Below, in pieces: positions 1 through 9,651 of a DNA stretch of 64,000 nt (positions within the stretch are counted from its first letter, which is position 1; every line of letters begins with the position of its first letter). Source of the stretch: Hyaloraphidium curvatum (taxonomy: Eukaryota; Monoblepharomycota; Hyaloraphidiomycetes; Hyaloraphidiales; Hyaloraphidiaceae); contig JAIVFI010000031.1 of assembly GCA_025558095.1 (NCBI GenBank), positions 124,001 through 188,000 of the forward strand. The letters run 5' to 3'. A program made the translations under genes and the position numbers. The notes beneath the pieces are model-generated. The model was not told the origin of the DNA. It ran no database searches and worked only from the letters and a program-made list of their open reading frames with translations.

Positions 1-417
1 GTGCCAAAACCCAATGTTGACAGGACGTTCCATGCGCAGCAGGATGCTCCGACGGCTGGCTGACGTCAATTCGTGCGGAATGCGACGCAGCATGCGACGG
101 TCCGGAGCGGCTGGGGATCACGAGCTCCGAAGACCTGCAAAGTCGAGGCGACGATACAGATGCCGTTCCAAGTACCCTTCAAGAGCACGGGGGAATTCAC
201 AGTTGCAATTGCTGACGACTCACCGTGTCGATTTTCGGGCGGAGGTGTCCCTAGCTCGGGCCGGAATTTCGAGGATCCAGGGACGCAAAAACGTCGAAAC
301 TCATGCCAAGTGTCCCTCATCACGTCCTCAGCCCCCCGCTGCGCCCCTGTCGAAGAAACCCCACCTCGCAACAGCAGCCGCCTGCCGATAGTCGCTGCAG
401 GCACCCAACTCGTTAAC
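1..417. other. 5' flank of the channel gene; no gene seen
   Basis: No convincing coding region lies upstream of the first gene. The open frames here are short, lack domain similarity and overlap in several frames, as expected of GC-rich DNA. It probably holds the promoter and 5' UTR of the channel gene starting at 418. No clear TATA box is visible. Confidence 0.4.
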
Positions 418-1856
418 ATGGCGCCGACCTCGTTCCTCAGGCGGGCGCTGCTCGCCGCCGCCGCGTCCTTGGCCCTTGTCCCTGCTGCGGTAGGTCGCAC
501 CCCACGGCCCCTCGGCGGGCCGGCCGCGGGCATGCCATGCTCACCTTGCTTCTGGCAGAGCGCCTTCGTGGAGGGCACCTTCACCGCCGCCTCGGGCCCC
601 GCGGTCAACGCGACCACGGTGACCGTCGGCCTGTACGCCGCCAACGCCTACGAAATCCTCCCCAACTCCAACACCTTCTACTTCTCCGGCTACATGTGGC
701 TGCGCTGGCCGGCCACGCTCGAGAACGAGCCCGCGGCCTCGTTCGAAATTATCAACTCGGTCGACTCTTGGGGTCTAACACTGACGCCCATCTCGGAGAA
801 CGCCACGATCTTCTCCAACGGCGAGGCCGGCAAGCAGTTCAAAGTCCAAGGCCGCTTCTTCCAGCCGTTCCAGATGTCGTCTTACCCCCTGGACTCCCAA
901 ACCCTCGACATCGTCATCGAGGATACGGACATGACGGCCGACAAGATCTACTACGTCGCTGATCGCGAGATGTCGGGCAAGGACGTGAGCTTCCAGCTGC
1001 CCGGCTGGAAGATCACGGGCATGACGTTCGCCGAGCAACTCCACGAGTGGGTTCATCCCCCATCGGCGGCTCCCGCATGCGCTGATCAGCCTGTGATCCG
1101 CTAGCTACAAGACCAACTTCGGCGACCCGGACAACGCCAACGCCAACCTGTTCTCCGCCGTCAAGATCTCCATCGCAATCGAGCGGCAGGCACAGCTCTT
1201 TGCCTTCAAGCTCCTCATCCCGTGCGTTGCCGACCGCATGCCCCGTGATCTCTGCCTAACTCTGTTGCCGCCTGCGTCGTGTTCCATCCTTGCTCCCCCT
1301 GCACCCCCGCCCCGTAACCCATGCTCGGCTCTCTCGCTTCGAAAGCCTGATCCTGGTCCTGATCACCGGCTGGCTCGCCCTCGTCCTCAACCCCCGCTAC
1401 ATCGAAGTCCGCACCGCCATGTGCGCGACCGCCCTCCTCACCACGGTCTTCCTGCAACAATCCGCCTCGGACCCCTCCCAGACCACCAGCCTGACCATGA
1501 TGGACACCATCTTCATCGTCATCTACTGCGTCATAGTGATCACCTTTGCCCAGGTGATCTGGGACAACAATCGCATGAACAAGGTCATGCACCCCGGCGC
1601 GCACCACGGGCCCATGGCACCCACCGGCCTTATGGAAATCAAGACTGTCGACCGGAAGGCAGACGGCGAGGTTGAGGCCATCAAGAAGGACGTGGAAGCC
1701 GCCGTGAACGGGGCGCCGGCCGTGTCGGCGGCCGACGACGACTACTCGGAGCACCCCACCGTCAAGTCGATCCGCAAGTGGGACCTGATCTCGCTGGTCG
1801 TCCAGGTGATCGTGACCATCATCGTGATCACTGTTTTGGTCGTCACCTTGTCGTGA
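418..1856 (+). CDS. Cys-less pentameric ligand-gated ion channel (Cys-loop receptor superfamily)
   Basis: Predicted exons are 418-1046, 1105-1221 and 1346-1856, giving about 418 aa. The donors are GTGGGT and GTGCGT, and all joins are in phase. The ATG at 418 opens a signal peptide (MAPTSFLRRALLAAAASLAL). A beta-rich extracellular domain follows, with the family's loop motif as YPLDSQTLDI. After it come the IERQAQ element just before TM1, a TM2/TM3 region containing LNPRYIEVRTAMCATALL, and a final TM4 near the C-terminus (IVTIIVITVLVV). The two cysteines that define the eukaryotic Cys-loop are absent, as in prokaryotic channels of this superfamily. It should form a homo- or hetero-pentameric plasma-membrane channel. 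The ligand and ion selectivity cannot be read. The TM3-TM4 loop is Ala/Asp/Lys-rich and presumably cytoplasmic. Confidence 0.85.
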
Positions 1857-2088
1857 GAGGAGTGATGGAGGCGTCCGAGCGCGGAAAGGACACTTCGCGA
1901 GTGAACCATGCTTTGCGAACACTTATGCGTTATAATTTACGGAGATTATATGGGAAGGATAGTGCCGGGAAAGAAGAACGACATTGTACGTAGATATTCG
2001 GCCTGCGTATTGTAGAGGGCCGATGGCACGATGTAGCTGCAAAAGATGGATTCCCGTACCGTGCCGTTATACAAGAATTGCCCCCGCC

Positions 2089-3533
2089 TCACGACTGCTC
2101 GCTGTTGGCCTCCCAGTCCGCCAGCCGCAGCCCTTCCATAGACCCGAGCCCGCCGTCCTGCGGATCGCGCTCGATCAGCTCCAGCTCCACCTCAAACCTG
2201 CGAAACATGAAATCCATCAGCTTCCGAATACCCGGAGCACGCGAAGGGCAACCCACCCGTCGTACAGCTCCTGCTCCGCGACCCAGCACTGCTGTATCTC
2301 CACCTGCCGCAGCACCGCCTCCTCCTCGTGCTCCCGGCACGTCCCCAGCAGCGGCACGGCGAACGAGAGCCTCATCGTCCCGTCGGCATCCCACCGCCAG
2401 CCGTCGGCCCACGCCCAGTCGACCTTGTCCGCCCAGTCCGAGAGCGCCCGCCCGCGGCAGCCGCATTCGGCAGGGTACAGCCGGAGGACCAGTCTGCCGA
2501 CCGTCTCGAAGGCGCACATGACGTCGTATCGCAGGCGCTTCATCACCTCGCGGGTTTCCGCGGGGAGGCGGGAGAAGGAGGCCGTGTGCTGCAGGGAGGG
2601 GAGGGAGGAGACCACGCGCGCCCAGGCCTGGTAGCGCACCGTGGGGAGGCGGTAGCGCTCCGCGAGGAGGAGCATGGTGACAAAGTCGCCGTCGTAGGAG
2701 TAGTCCGAGACCTTGTCGTGCAAGTACTGGAAACACATTTCCAGGAGGCGGACCTGGTGCAGGCGGGGGAATCAGACATGCCCGACATCGCCGCAGAAAG
2801 CAACCCACGAAACCCTTCTTCCTGTACTCGGTGCTCCGCACGAAGCAGTCCTCCAGGTTCGTGGAGTTGATCACATCCGCCGGCTCGGCCCCCTTCAGGT
2901 ACTCCTCGCACTCGCGCGTGAGCTTGGGCGAGTCGTACCGGACGCTCAGTGCCATCAGGTCCAGCGCATTGTGGCTCGTAATCTGCGGCTGATCTGAGCT
3001 CGCCCTGCCCCGCGTCGGCGAGGAGCCTGGGTACATCCAGCGCAGGAGGGTGGCGAACCGCGCGGCGGTCTCGTCGGGCAGGTACAGGGGGGCGGTCAGG
3101 GTGGCGAGGGTATCGACGGAGCCGTCGGGGTTGCGGGGCTTGAGGGCGATGATGAGCTCCTCGAGCTTGCGGGAGTTGAGCATGAGGACGGCGCTGTGGA
3201 CCTTAAAGAGGGTCCGCTCGACGATTATGTCCTAAAAGAAGGGAGCCATTCAGCGGTTCCACCAGCACTATCCAGTCAAATGACACCCACGACGTCGCCC
3301 ATCGCGCTGTGGAACATCGGGTGCGGGGTGCATTCCAGCGGTGACGGCAGGTAGGCATCCTTCGCCTTATTGTCCCCGTGCTGCGGCGACGCCCGCGACA
3401 GCAGCCCCGAGCCGTGAGCCGACCGCGACGGCGGCGAGCCCCGCCCGTTCGGAGTGTGGTACCCGGCGTGCGCCGGACGGTCAGCCGCGTCGCCGTTGGC
3501 GGAGCCCGAGTAACTGGTGCCCGAGCGGGACAT
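2089..3533 (-). CDS. BTB/POZ domain protein
   Basis: Exons are 3533-3291, 3231-2809, 2753-2257 and 2197-2089, about 423 aa, all with GTGGGT donors and in-phase joins. The Ser/Gly-rich N-terminus (about 80 aa) is followed by a BTB core. Across the first splice this reads FHSAMGDV then DIIVERTLFKVHSAVL, and it continues with LLRWMYPG and a helical segment (NALDLMALSVRYDSPKL). BTB domains mediate dimerisation and often bind Cullin-3 or transcription cofactors. The C-terminal 200 aa (LLEMCFQYLHDKV onward) resemble a BACK-like helical extension but contain no Kelch, MATH or zinc-finger motifs. The partner and role are unknown. Convergent with the channel gene, with 232 bp between the stops. Confidence 0.75.
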
Positions 3534-4080
3534 GTCCGTTTAGGGAGGGGAGAAAGGAGGCGCCAGGCCAGTGGGAAAGCAATAGGAGGAATTCCAGGCA
3601 GCGAATGCCGGCAGGCCCGGGCAGAAGCGTCCGCCGAGGCACCCCAAACTGGCGTGCGCGGCGGAGTGCCCGGGCAACTGGTGTGCGCCGAGAAGTCGGC
3701 CAACTCCAGAGTACTGCGGCGGCAGGTGCTGTGTCGGCTTTAGATGCCCCTAAATCATCGCAGTTGGGCCCTCAGAGGCCCGCAGGGAGCTCAGGGGAGG
3801 GTCATGTGAAGACGAGTCGCTCCCGTGCGTCTGCCCCAGCCCGCTTCCGTTCACAGCGGCCAGCTGGCCCAGCAAAAGGGACGCAAGTGCGGTGGACTCC
3901 GATTCTCTGTAAAAGCACTTTGGCTTCAAGGTCCAAGCTATTCGAGCATGGTCCGAGGGAGCCCGATCGGACAAGTGTCGCATGTCCTCTATCGCTTCCT
4001 GCTCCCCACCGATGCCTGATAGGCCTCACTGACGTCGCGCCGGCAATCCAGGTTGTTTTGCTTTCCGTCTGATCGGCCCG
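3534..4080. other. Intergenic, no gene seen
   Basis: Between the BTB start and the stop of the next minus-strand gene. Only short, unsupported open frames are present. It probably contains the BTB promoter and a 3' UTR. Confidence 0.35.
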
Positions 4081-4591
4081 TCAGCTCCTTCCCTGGGGCG
4101 GAAACCGGCACGTTACCGCCGATCGACCCACGTCTTTGCTGGCCCTCTCCTTCCTCTGCCTGGCTGCCTCCCCCTTTCGCCTGACCGCCTCCTCCTTCTG
4201 CCTGGCCGCCTCCTCCGCCGCCGCCTTGGCCGCCTTGATCGCCGCGCGATCCCTCTTCCCGGGCTTGGGCTTCTTGATCTTGGGCTTGACGACGCCGGAC
4301 GCGGTCACCTTCCAGGGACGCGGGGCGGGTGCGTTGTTGAGAGGAGAATAAGGATAAGACTGTCGGAAAGACGGGACTGAATGAGCGGCGCTGCCTGGCC
4401 ATCCCGTTTCTAGGCCGTACCGTTTCGCCGTGGCTTCCAGCATGGTACGCGACCCCCTGCCCCACGAAGTCCTCCGATCCGCCCACTGACGCCCACGCCT
4501 GGTACTTTTCCGCACCCCAGTAGCCCTGCTGTCCGGACCACGGCGCGTACGCGGGGTCGAACGCCCAAGCTGCGCCGTGCGGCTCGGGCAT
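4081..4591 (-). CDS. Small basic Lys/Ala/Glu-rich protein, unknown
   Basis: Two exons are proposed, 4591-4421 and 4359-4081, about 149 aa. The donor is GTACGG and the acceptor CGACAG, joined in phase 0. The N-terminal part is rich in Gly, Trp, Tyr and Pro (GQQGYWGAEKYQAWASVGG). The C-terminal half is strongly charged, with KPKIKKPKPGKRDR and then Ala/Lys/Glu/Arg helix-formers (EEAARQKEEAVRRKGEAARQ) that would form a single long helix. No known family is recognised. A second in-frame ATG at 4672 gives a compositionally similar Gly/Trp/Pro stretch, separated from the called start by an in-frame TAG, so the true 5' end is uncertain. Nucleic-acid binding is possible from composition only. Confidence 0.4.
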
Positions 4592-4673
4592 GGCCCACTA
4601 CCCGTGCGGGCCGGGCGGGCCGCCGTTCCAGCCGCCGAAGGAGCCGTAGTGCGGCCAGGTTCCGCCGTTCATT

Positions 4674-5358
4674 TCGGGTCGTCGGGTCGTCGGGAGGAGG
4701 GCAGTCGAGTCACGATTCGTGGAGATGAGTGGGATCCGCGTCCCACCATCACTTGTTGCGACTCAAGGCGCTGGCGACCGCAGCGAGGCCTCAAAGACCA
4801 AGGAGAATTGTCGGACGAGCGTCGGCATCCACACATGGTTGGCAATTTGAATCTCTCCCATCAGTCTTGCCAAAGCGGGGCCGATCAAGGGTATAGCAGG
4901 TGGAAAACCCGGGACCCATCTGCTCGAGCTTTCAAGCGGAATGGCGCTCGGTCCGGTGATGCCGAAGCACTCGCTATCGGCGGAGTGCAAGCGAGAACGA
5001 CCGAGCGATTTCCATTTCGGATTCGCGTCCGTTTGGAGGCGACGGATTGCGCGGCGCAAAAGGGGCAGTTGACTGGACCCGTCGATCCCCCTCAACCCGC
5101 CCGCAACGCCATTACGGCATCCGCCAGACGCCCGCAACGATGGCACGCGGCGCGCGGCCGCTCCTCGCCCTCGGCCTGGCCGCGCTCCTCGGATGCGCAG
5201 CGGCCGGCTGCCCCGCGCCCGGCACGAAGCTTCTCCCCGCGTCCGATCCTCGGCCGCGGCCGGGGGTCCATCTTGGACACAACCGTTTACGGGCCGGGAT
5301 CGGGGAGGCGGCGGCTGCGGCGTTGGCTAAACTCCATGATGTCGCAAACCGAAAAGGT
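4674..5358. other. Intergenic; only a weak signal-peptide-like ORF
   Basis: No supported gene. A plus-strand frame opening at 5141 begins with a hydrophobic leader (MARGARPLLALGLAALLGCA) but has no downstream exons and runs into the PSF3 3' end. It is not called as a gene. Confidence 0.3.
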
Positions 5359-6325
5359 CTATTCCGGCAGGGTCTGCGAGAAATCCGAGCGCACGAGATC
5401 CGCGTCCCGGTCCGACCCCGTCCAGCGCTTCATCGCCTCCGCCGCCGCCATCCCGATCCTGTAGACTTGTCGCCGCCGACGCGCTCGTCAGCACGATCAC
5501 GGCAACCGGCCCCGGAGGCGGCGGACCCACGTTTGAGCTCCGTCTCGTCCAGGTAGTTCTTGAACCTGTCCTGCACCGCGTCCGAGGCGCCCAGGCCGCC
5601 GTACACGCGGGACTGGGTGTAGTCCATGATGAGCTGGGCGCGGGAGGCGAACGAGTCGACGAGGAGCTTGCTGAGGCTGCGCTCGTCGAGGCTGGTCCGC
5701 GGGCGGGGCCGTGAGACGGGCGGCGAAGTCGGGCCGCGAGAGACACCCACAGGCCAAAGACCTTCATCCCGAACTCGTAGAAATACGGGCACAGCTTGCG
5801 CAGCTCGACCGTGTTGGGGTTCGCCAGCAGGTCGTTCCTGCTCCGGCTGCTGAAGCACCGCGGCAGCTCCACGTCAACGTACTCGCTGTTCAGGGGGCAA
5901 GTGCCCGTTCAGCCCCAAGAACAAGTCAAAAGGACAGGCAAGGAACAGGCAACCCACTTCAGAGCCAGCTCCGAGGCCATCCAGAAGGGCAGCTCGATCC
6001 TGCTCCGCGCCGGCAGCTTCGCCCCCGTCAGCACCTCCCGAGGGCCCCGACACGCGCAAACCTACGCTCCCGCTTGCGTCCCCTCTTAAATGCCCGTATG
6101 TCGGCACGTCGTCGCGGAAGAAGCACGAGAGTTTCTGCGCAAGCGGTTCCGTGTCGGCCGTCCCGTCCCCTCGAGCCCCGACTGCGGCGGCCGACGGCGC
6201 ACCTGGTGGTCGGCCAGGATCGCGTCGAGGTCCCAGTACTCGCCGCCGCCGGCATGCGGCTCCTCGGGCTGCGCGGGGTCGCGCACGTGGTACCCGCCGT
6301 CGTGGCCGAGCGAGTCGTCCTCCAT
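5359..6325 (-). CDS. PSF3: GINS complex subunit PSF3
   Basis: Six exons (6325-6203, 6134-6066, 6016-5958, 5885-5751, 5691-5531, 5465-5359) join in phase to about 217 aa, the usual PSF3 length. Family landmarks appear in order: EYWDLDAILADHQ at the N-terminus (GINS B-domain start), IELPFWMASELAL, VELPRCF, the signature ELRKLCPYFYEFG, and the helix LLVDSFASRAQLIMDYTQ. PSF3 is one of four subunits of the GINS tetramer, which with CDC45 and MCM2-7 forms the replicative CMG helicase in the nucleus. The gene starts 312 bp from the divergent IMP3 gene, so the two may share a bidirectional promoter. The second exon is only 69 nt, so this gene is easily misannotated. Confidence 0.9.
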
Positions 6326-6637
6326 CGGCGACGCGCGGCGGTCAATGCGGGGAGCGGGGAGAAAAGGGACGCGTCCCTCCGCGGTCTGCTGCCGGGGAAT
6401 AGGCGGGTTATCGGGGGGCTAGGAGGCCATGAGCGGGGGTGGATTTGAAACGGCGGTTGGAGGGGGTCGCCCGACAACAACTCAACACAGACCGCCCCGG
6501 GCCCCATCGCGCCCGTTCGGGCGGTCCAATCCACCCCTCTCCCATCTGTTCCCGTTCTTCCTCCTGCAAAAGCCCACCTCCGGGGCGGCAGCCCCTTTCC
6601 GCACGCCGCCCGTCTCCCCCCCCCCCCGCAACCGACC

Positions 6638-7296
6638 ATGGTCCGCAAGCTCAAGTACCACGAGCAGAAGCTCCTCAAGAAGGTCGACTTCCTGCAATGG
6701 AAGAGCGACCAGTCCCTCCGCGAGATAAAGGTCATGCGGCGGTACCACGTCCAGAAGCGGGAGGACTACGTCAAGTGGGCCGTCTTGCGCGATGTCTCTC
6801 GCACCTTCTGACCCGCCCGGCGGAAAAGGTACAACAAGCTCTGCGGGCAGATCCGCAAGCTCGCCAACCGCCTCTCCCTCCTGGACCCCCGCGACCCCTT
6901 CCGCGCGGCGCAGACCGACGCCCTCCTCAACAAGCTCTACGCCCAGGGCATCCTCACCGTCGACCGCACCCTGAGCCAGTGCGAAAAGGTCACCGTGTCG
7001 GCGTTCTGCAGGCGGAGGCTGCCGATCGTCATGGTGCGGCTCAAGATGTCGGAGACGGTCAGGGAGGCCGTGACGTTTGTGGAGCAGGGCCGTGGGTGGA
7101 CCTTCCCGGCCGTTTCGTTTTCTGGGCTCATTTGCTCGCGCGTTCAGACATCCGCGTCGGTCCGGAAGTCGTCACGGACCCCGCCTTCCTCGTCAGCAGG
7201 TCGATGGAGGACTTTGTGACCTGGGTCGACACCTCCAAGATCAAGAGGAAGATCCTGGCCTACGCCGACCGGCTGGACGACTACGACCTCATGTGA
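6638..7296 (+). CDS. IMP3: U3 small nucleolar ribonucleoprotein IMP3
   Basis: Exons 6638-6774, 6829-7091 and 7148-7296 give about 182 aa, the family length. The start [19 protein letters not shown] is diagnostic of IMP3. It continues with [36 protein letters not shown] and an S4-like RNA-binding segment ([20 protein letters not shown]) that crosses the last splice into [10 protein letters not shown]. The end, [17 protein letters not shown], is also typical. IMP3 binds the U3 snoRNA and stabilises its pairing with pre-18S rRNA in the small-subunit processome (nucleolus). A run of 13 C lies just before the ATG. The second donor is GTGGGT. Confidence 0.95.
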
Positions 7297-7836
7297 TTCC
7301 CGGCTTGTACCCCCCCGACTGCGTCTCGCTGCGATGCCCAATATACCCGAGTACCAGGCGGGCGGGAGAGGCGGCCCGGGTGCTTGGAATGTCGCGCCCA
7401 GCGTATCCGCCGCCCCATCTCGAGCGGGGCGGGGATTAAAGAGGGCGCTTCTTGCCGAACAAAGACCGCTCTTTCTTGATGGCGTCCGCCATGCACCGTC
7501 CGATGCTCCTCGGTTGGCGTGGAAAGGCGCTGAACCGTTCGCGGTTCGAGGTCCGCGGCCCGGGGACGGGAAAAGGTCCACGGGGAAGCGCATCGCGCCG
7601 CTCGCGCGCTCGACGGCGTAGATTGTCGATCGAGGAAGTACATGCATAGAGCGGCAGACGACCGTTGCGGCTCGCAAGGCGGTCCGCACGTGAGATGGCC
7701 CGGCGCAAAATTGGGGCGCCACGCCGCCGCCGCAGTCAGCCGCGCGGAAACGGAAAGGATGCCGGTTCTGCCGGCATGTCGCCGCCGATAAACACCGAGC
7801 CTGCCGCGCAGCCATTCTAGAGCTCCCGGCTCCGCG
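7297..7836. other. Intergenic, no supported gene
   Basis: Overlapping short frames on both strands give arginine/proline-rich translations without recognisable motifs or consistent splice joins. A short minus-strand gene cannot be excluded. The right part is presumably the promoter of the sugar transporter. Confidence 0.35.
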
Positions 7837-9375
7837 ATGCCCGCCGACGGCGCTTCCCCCGTCGATGGGGAACCTCCCGCGCCCGACGGAGATTCGGGCG
7901 CCCCCGGCCCCGCAGCCCGGCCACCGGCCCCGGACAAGCCGGAGCCCGACCGGCAACACAGTGCCCTGCAGCTCTCTGTCCTCACGTGCGCCTTCGTGGG
8001 CGTGAACGTGCTCTGGAACTACATCATCCTCTTCGCGACCCCCTTCTTCATCTCGCTGGGCGTCTCCAAGCCCGTGGTGCCCCTCCTGTGGCTCGGCGCC
8101 CCGATTTCGGGCATCGTGGTGCAGCCCTGGATCGGCGCATTCTGCGACGAATCGACCTCCCGCTGGGGCCGGCGCCGCCCGGCCCTGGTCTGGTCCATGA
8201 TCCTCGCGCTGGCCTCGCTGGCCGCCATGGCCACCTCCCGCGCCATCTGGGCCGTCGCCGCGGCGTTCCAGCTGCTCAACGTGGCGGCAAACGGGGTCGA
8301 GGCGAGCTGCCGCGGGCTGGTGATGGACTCGATCTCGCCGGAGCAGCAGCCGGCCGCGTGGGCCTACGTGGGCATGGCGAGCAACGTCGGCACGCTGCTG
8401 ATTAGCGTGGCCGGCGGGATCGATTTTGTCTCGCTTGCGCCGGGGACCATGTCGCAGTTCCAGTGGATGACGGCGCTTTCTGGCCTCTTCCTGGTCGCGA
8501 CGGCCGTTGTCACTGTCTTTGCCGTCAAGGAGACGCCGTACCGCCCGCTGCGCCGCGTTCCGACATTCATGGCCGGGGAATCGGAGCCCCTGCTTTCACT
8601 GGCCCCCCTCCCCGAGCTCTCGTGGGGCTCGCACCTGCAACGCTCCTTCGTCAAGGCCTTCCGCTCCCTCGTGCTCCCCGTCCCGCCCATCCTCTCGCTC
8701 ATCAACACCGCCAGCTTCTGGGGCTGGGGCGCCGGCTCCCTCGTGAGCATGTTCGGCACGGCCTGGGTGCAGCTCCACGCGCCGGACCCGGACCTGGGCC
8801 TCCGCGTGGCCAGCCTCTCGAGCGTCGCCGGGACCCTCCTCGCGACCGTGTGCACCCTCACCGTGCCGCCGCTGGTGCGCCGCCTCCGCGTGCCGATGAA
8901 GTGGGCCTGGGTCGCGGGGAACCTCACCGGCGCGGCGCTGCTCGCCGCCGGCCCCGCGTTCGCGGGGGACATGTTCGCCTCGGCGGCGGTGCTCGCGAGC
9001 ACGGGGTTCTACTGGATGGCGCTGGTCTGGGTGCCCATGGCGCTGCTAGGCGAGTTCGTGAGCGCCAGGACGGCGAGGCCGGGGGAGGAGGAGGTGCTGG
9101 ACTACGACGCGGAGGAGGGTTCCATTGCGGACGTCGTGGACGGGGCGTCGACGAAAGAGCCCCCGGAGGAGCGGGTCACGGCCGGCGGCTCCATCGGCGT
9201 GCTCAACTTCTACCAATCCTTCCCCAACCTGCTCACGATCGCGCTCAGCACCGTTATTTTCGGCGTCGCCGATGACGGCGCGGATACCATGGCGGTCGTG
9301 GGCACGTCCTTGCAGGTCGGGGGGGCCATGGCGCTGATCTCTGCCTTCTATGCCGCACGGATACCCAACGAGTAG
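7837..9375 (+). CDS. SUT-type sugar/proton symporter (GPH/MFS family)
   Basis: A single exon of 512 aa with multiple predicted membrane helices. The hallmark of sucrose-type carriers, RWGRRRP, lies in the loop after the second helix (about residue 110), preceded by WLGAPISGIVVQPWIGAFCD. Other membrane segments include LTCAFVGVNVLWNYIILFAT and VGTSLQVGGAMALISAFYAA. Plant SUTs and fungal homologues import sucrose or maltose with protons across the plasma membrane. The exact sugar cannot be read. The long loop after helix 6 and an acidic insert around residues 405-445 (EEEVLDYDAEEGS) are moderately unusual. No introns, unlike most neighbours. Confidence 0.88.
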   Translation: MPADGASPVDGEPPAPDGDSGAPGPAARPPAPDKPEPDRQHSALQLSVLTCAFVGVNVLWNYIILFATPFFISLGVSKPVVPLLWLGAPISGIVVQPWIGAFCDESTSRWGRRRPALVWSMILALASLAAMATSRAIWAVAAAFQLLNVAANGVEASCRGLVMDSISPEQQPAAWAYVGMASNVGTLLISVAGGIDFVSLAPGTMSQFQWMTALSGLFLVATAVVTVFAVKETPYRPLRRVPTFMAGESEPLLSLAPLPELSWGSHLQRSFVKAFRSLVLPVPPILSLINTASFWGWGAGSLVSMFGTAWVQLHAPDPDLGLRVASLSSVAGTLLATVCTLTVPPLVRRLRVPMKWAWVAGNLTGAALLAAGPAFAGDMFASAAVLASTGFYWMALVWVPMALLGEFVSARTARPGEEEVLDYDAEEGSIADVVDGASTKEPPEERVTAGGSIGVLNFYQSFPNLLTIALSTVIFGVADDGADTMAVVGTSLQVGGAMALISAFYAARIPNE

Positions 9376-9651
9376 ATAACTTGTTTCTAATGCGATGGTA
9401 GAGCTGGTTCATCACTGCGTCGTTCGACGAGCTGATCGAGGCCAGCGGCCAGCGGGCGAATGATGAGGCAGTGGACCTCGACGCGTCGAACTTCCGTCCA
9501 ATCTTCCCGGCCTCACCGCGCCGAATCCACCTCCGCTTCTCCTCTCTGGAGGGAGAGAGGTTGGTTAACTCCTCCGTGAATGCTCAGGACCCGAGAAAGC
9601 CCTGCCCGAGAGCAATCCACACTCACCCATTCAGGTTCACGCCGGGTCGTT
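9376..9651. other. 3' flank of the Fanzor gene, with a hairpin
   Basis: No gene is seen. It contains a perfect 7-bp inverted repeat with a 6-nt loop at 9541-9560 (cctctct, ggaggg, agagagg), about 92 bp past the stop of the Fanzor-bearing gene. In Fanzor loci the guide-RNA scaffold is commonly encoded at or past the 3' end, so this is the place to look for one. The assignment is speculative. Confidence 0.3.
9541..9560. repeat. Perfect inverted repeat, 7-bp stem and 6-nt loop
   Basis: The arms cctctct and agagagg are exactly complementary, separated by ggaggg. It could be an RNA hairpin in the 3' UTR of the minus-strand gene ending at 9652 or part of a guide-RNA scaffold. The pyrimidine/purine-rich composition makes chance occurrence plausible. 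Confidence 0.4.

Noticed and set aside
5141-5340. Short plus-strand ORF with a signal-peptide-like start
   Set aside because: No downstream exon or motif; it runs into the end of PSF3 on the other strand. GC-rich DNA easily encodes Ala/Leu runs.
7436-7708. Small minus-strand ORF ending KKERSLFGKKRPL
   Set aside because: No recognisable family and no consistent splicing with adjacent frames; left as intergenic.
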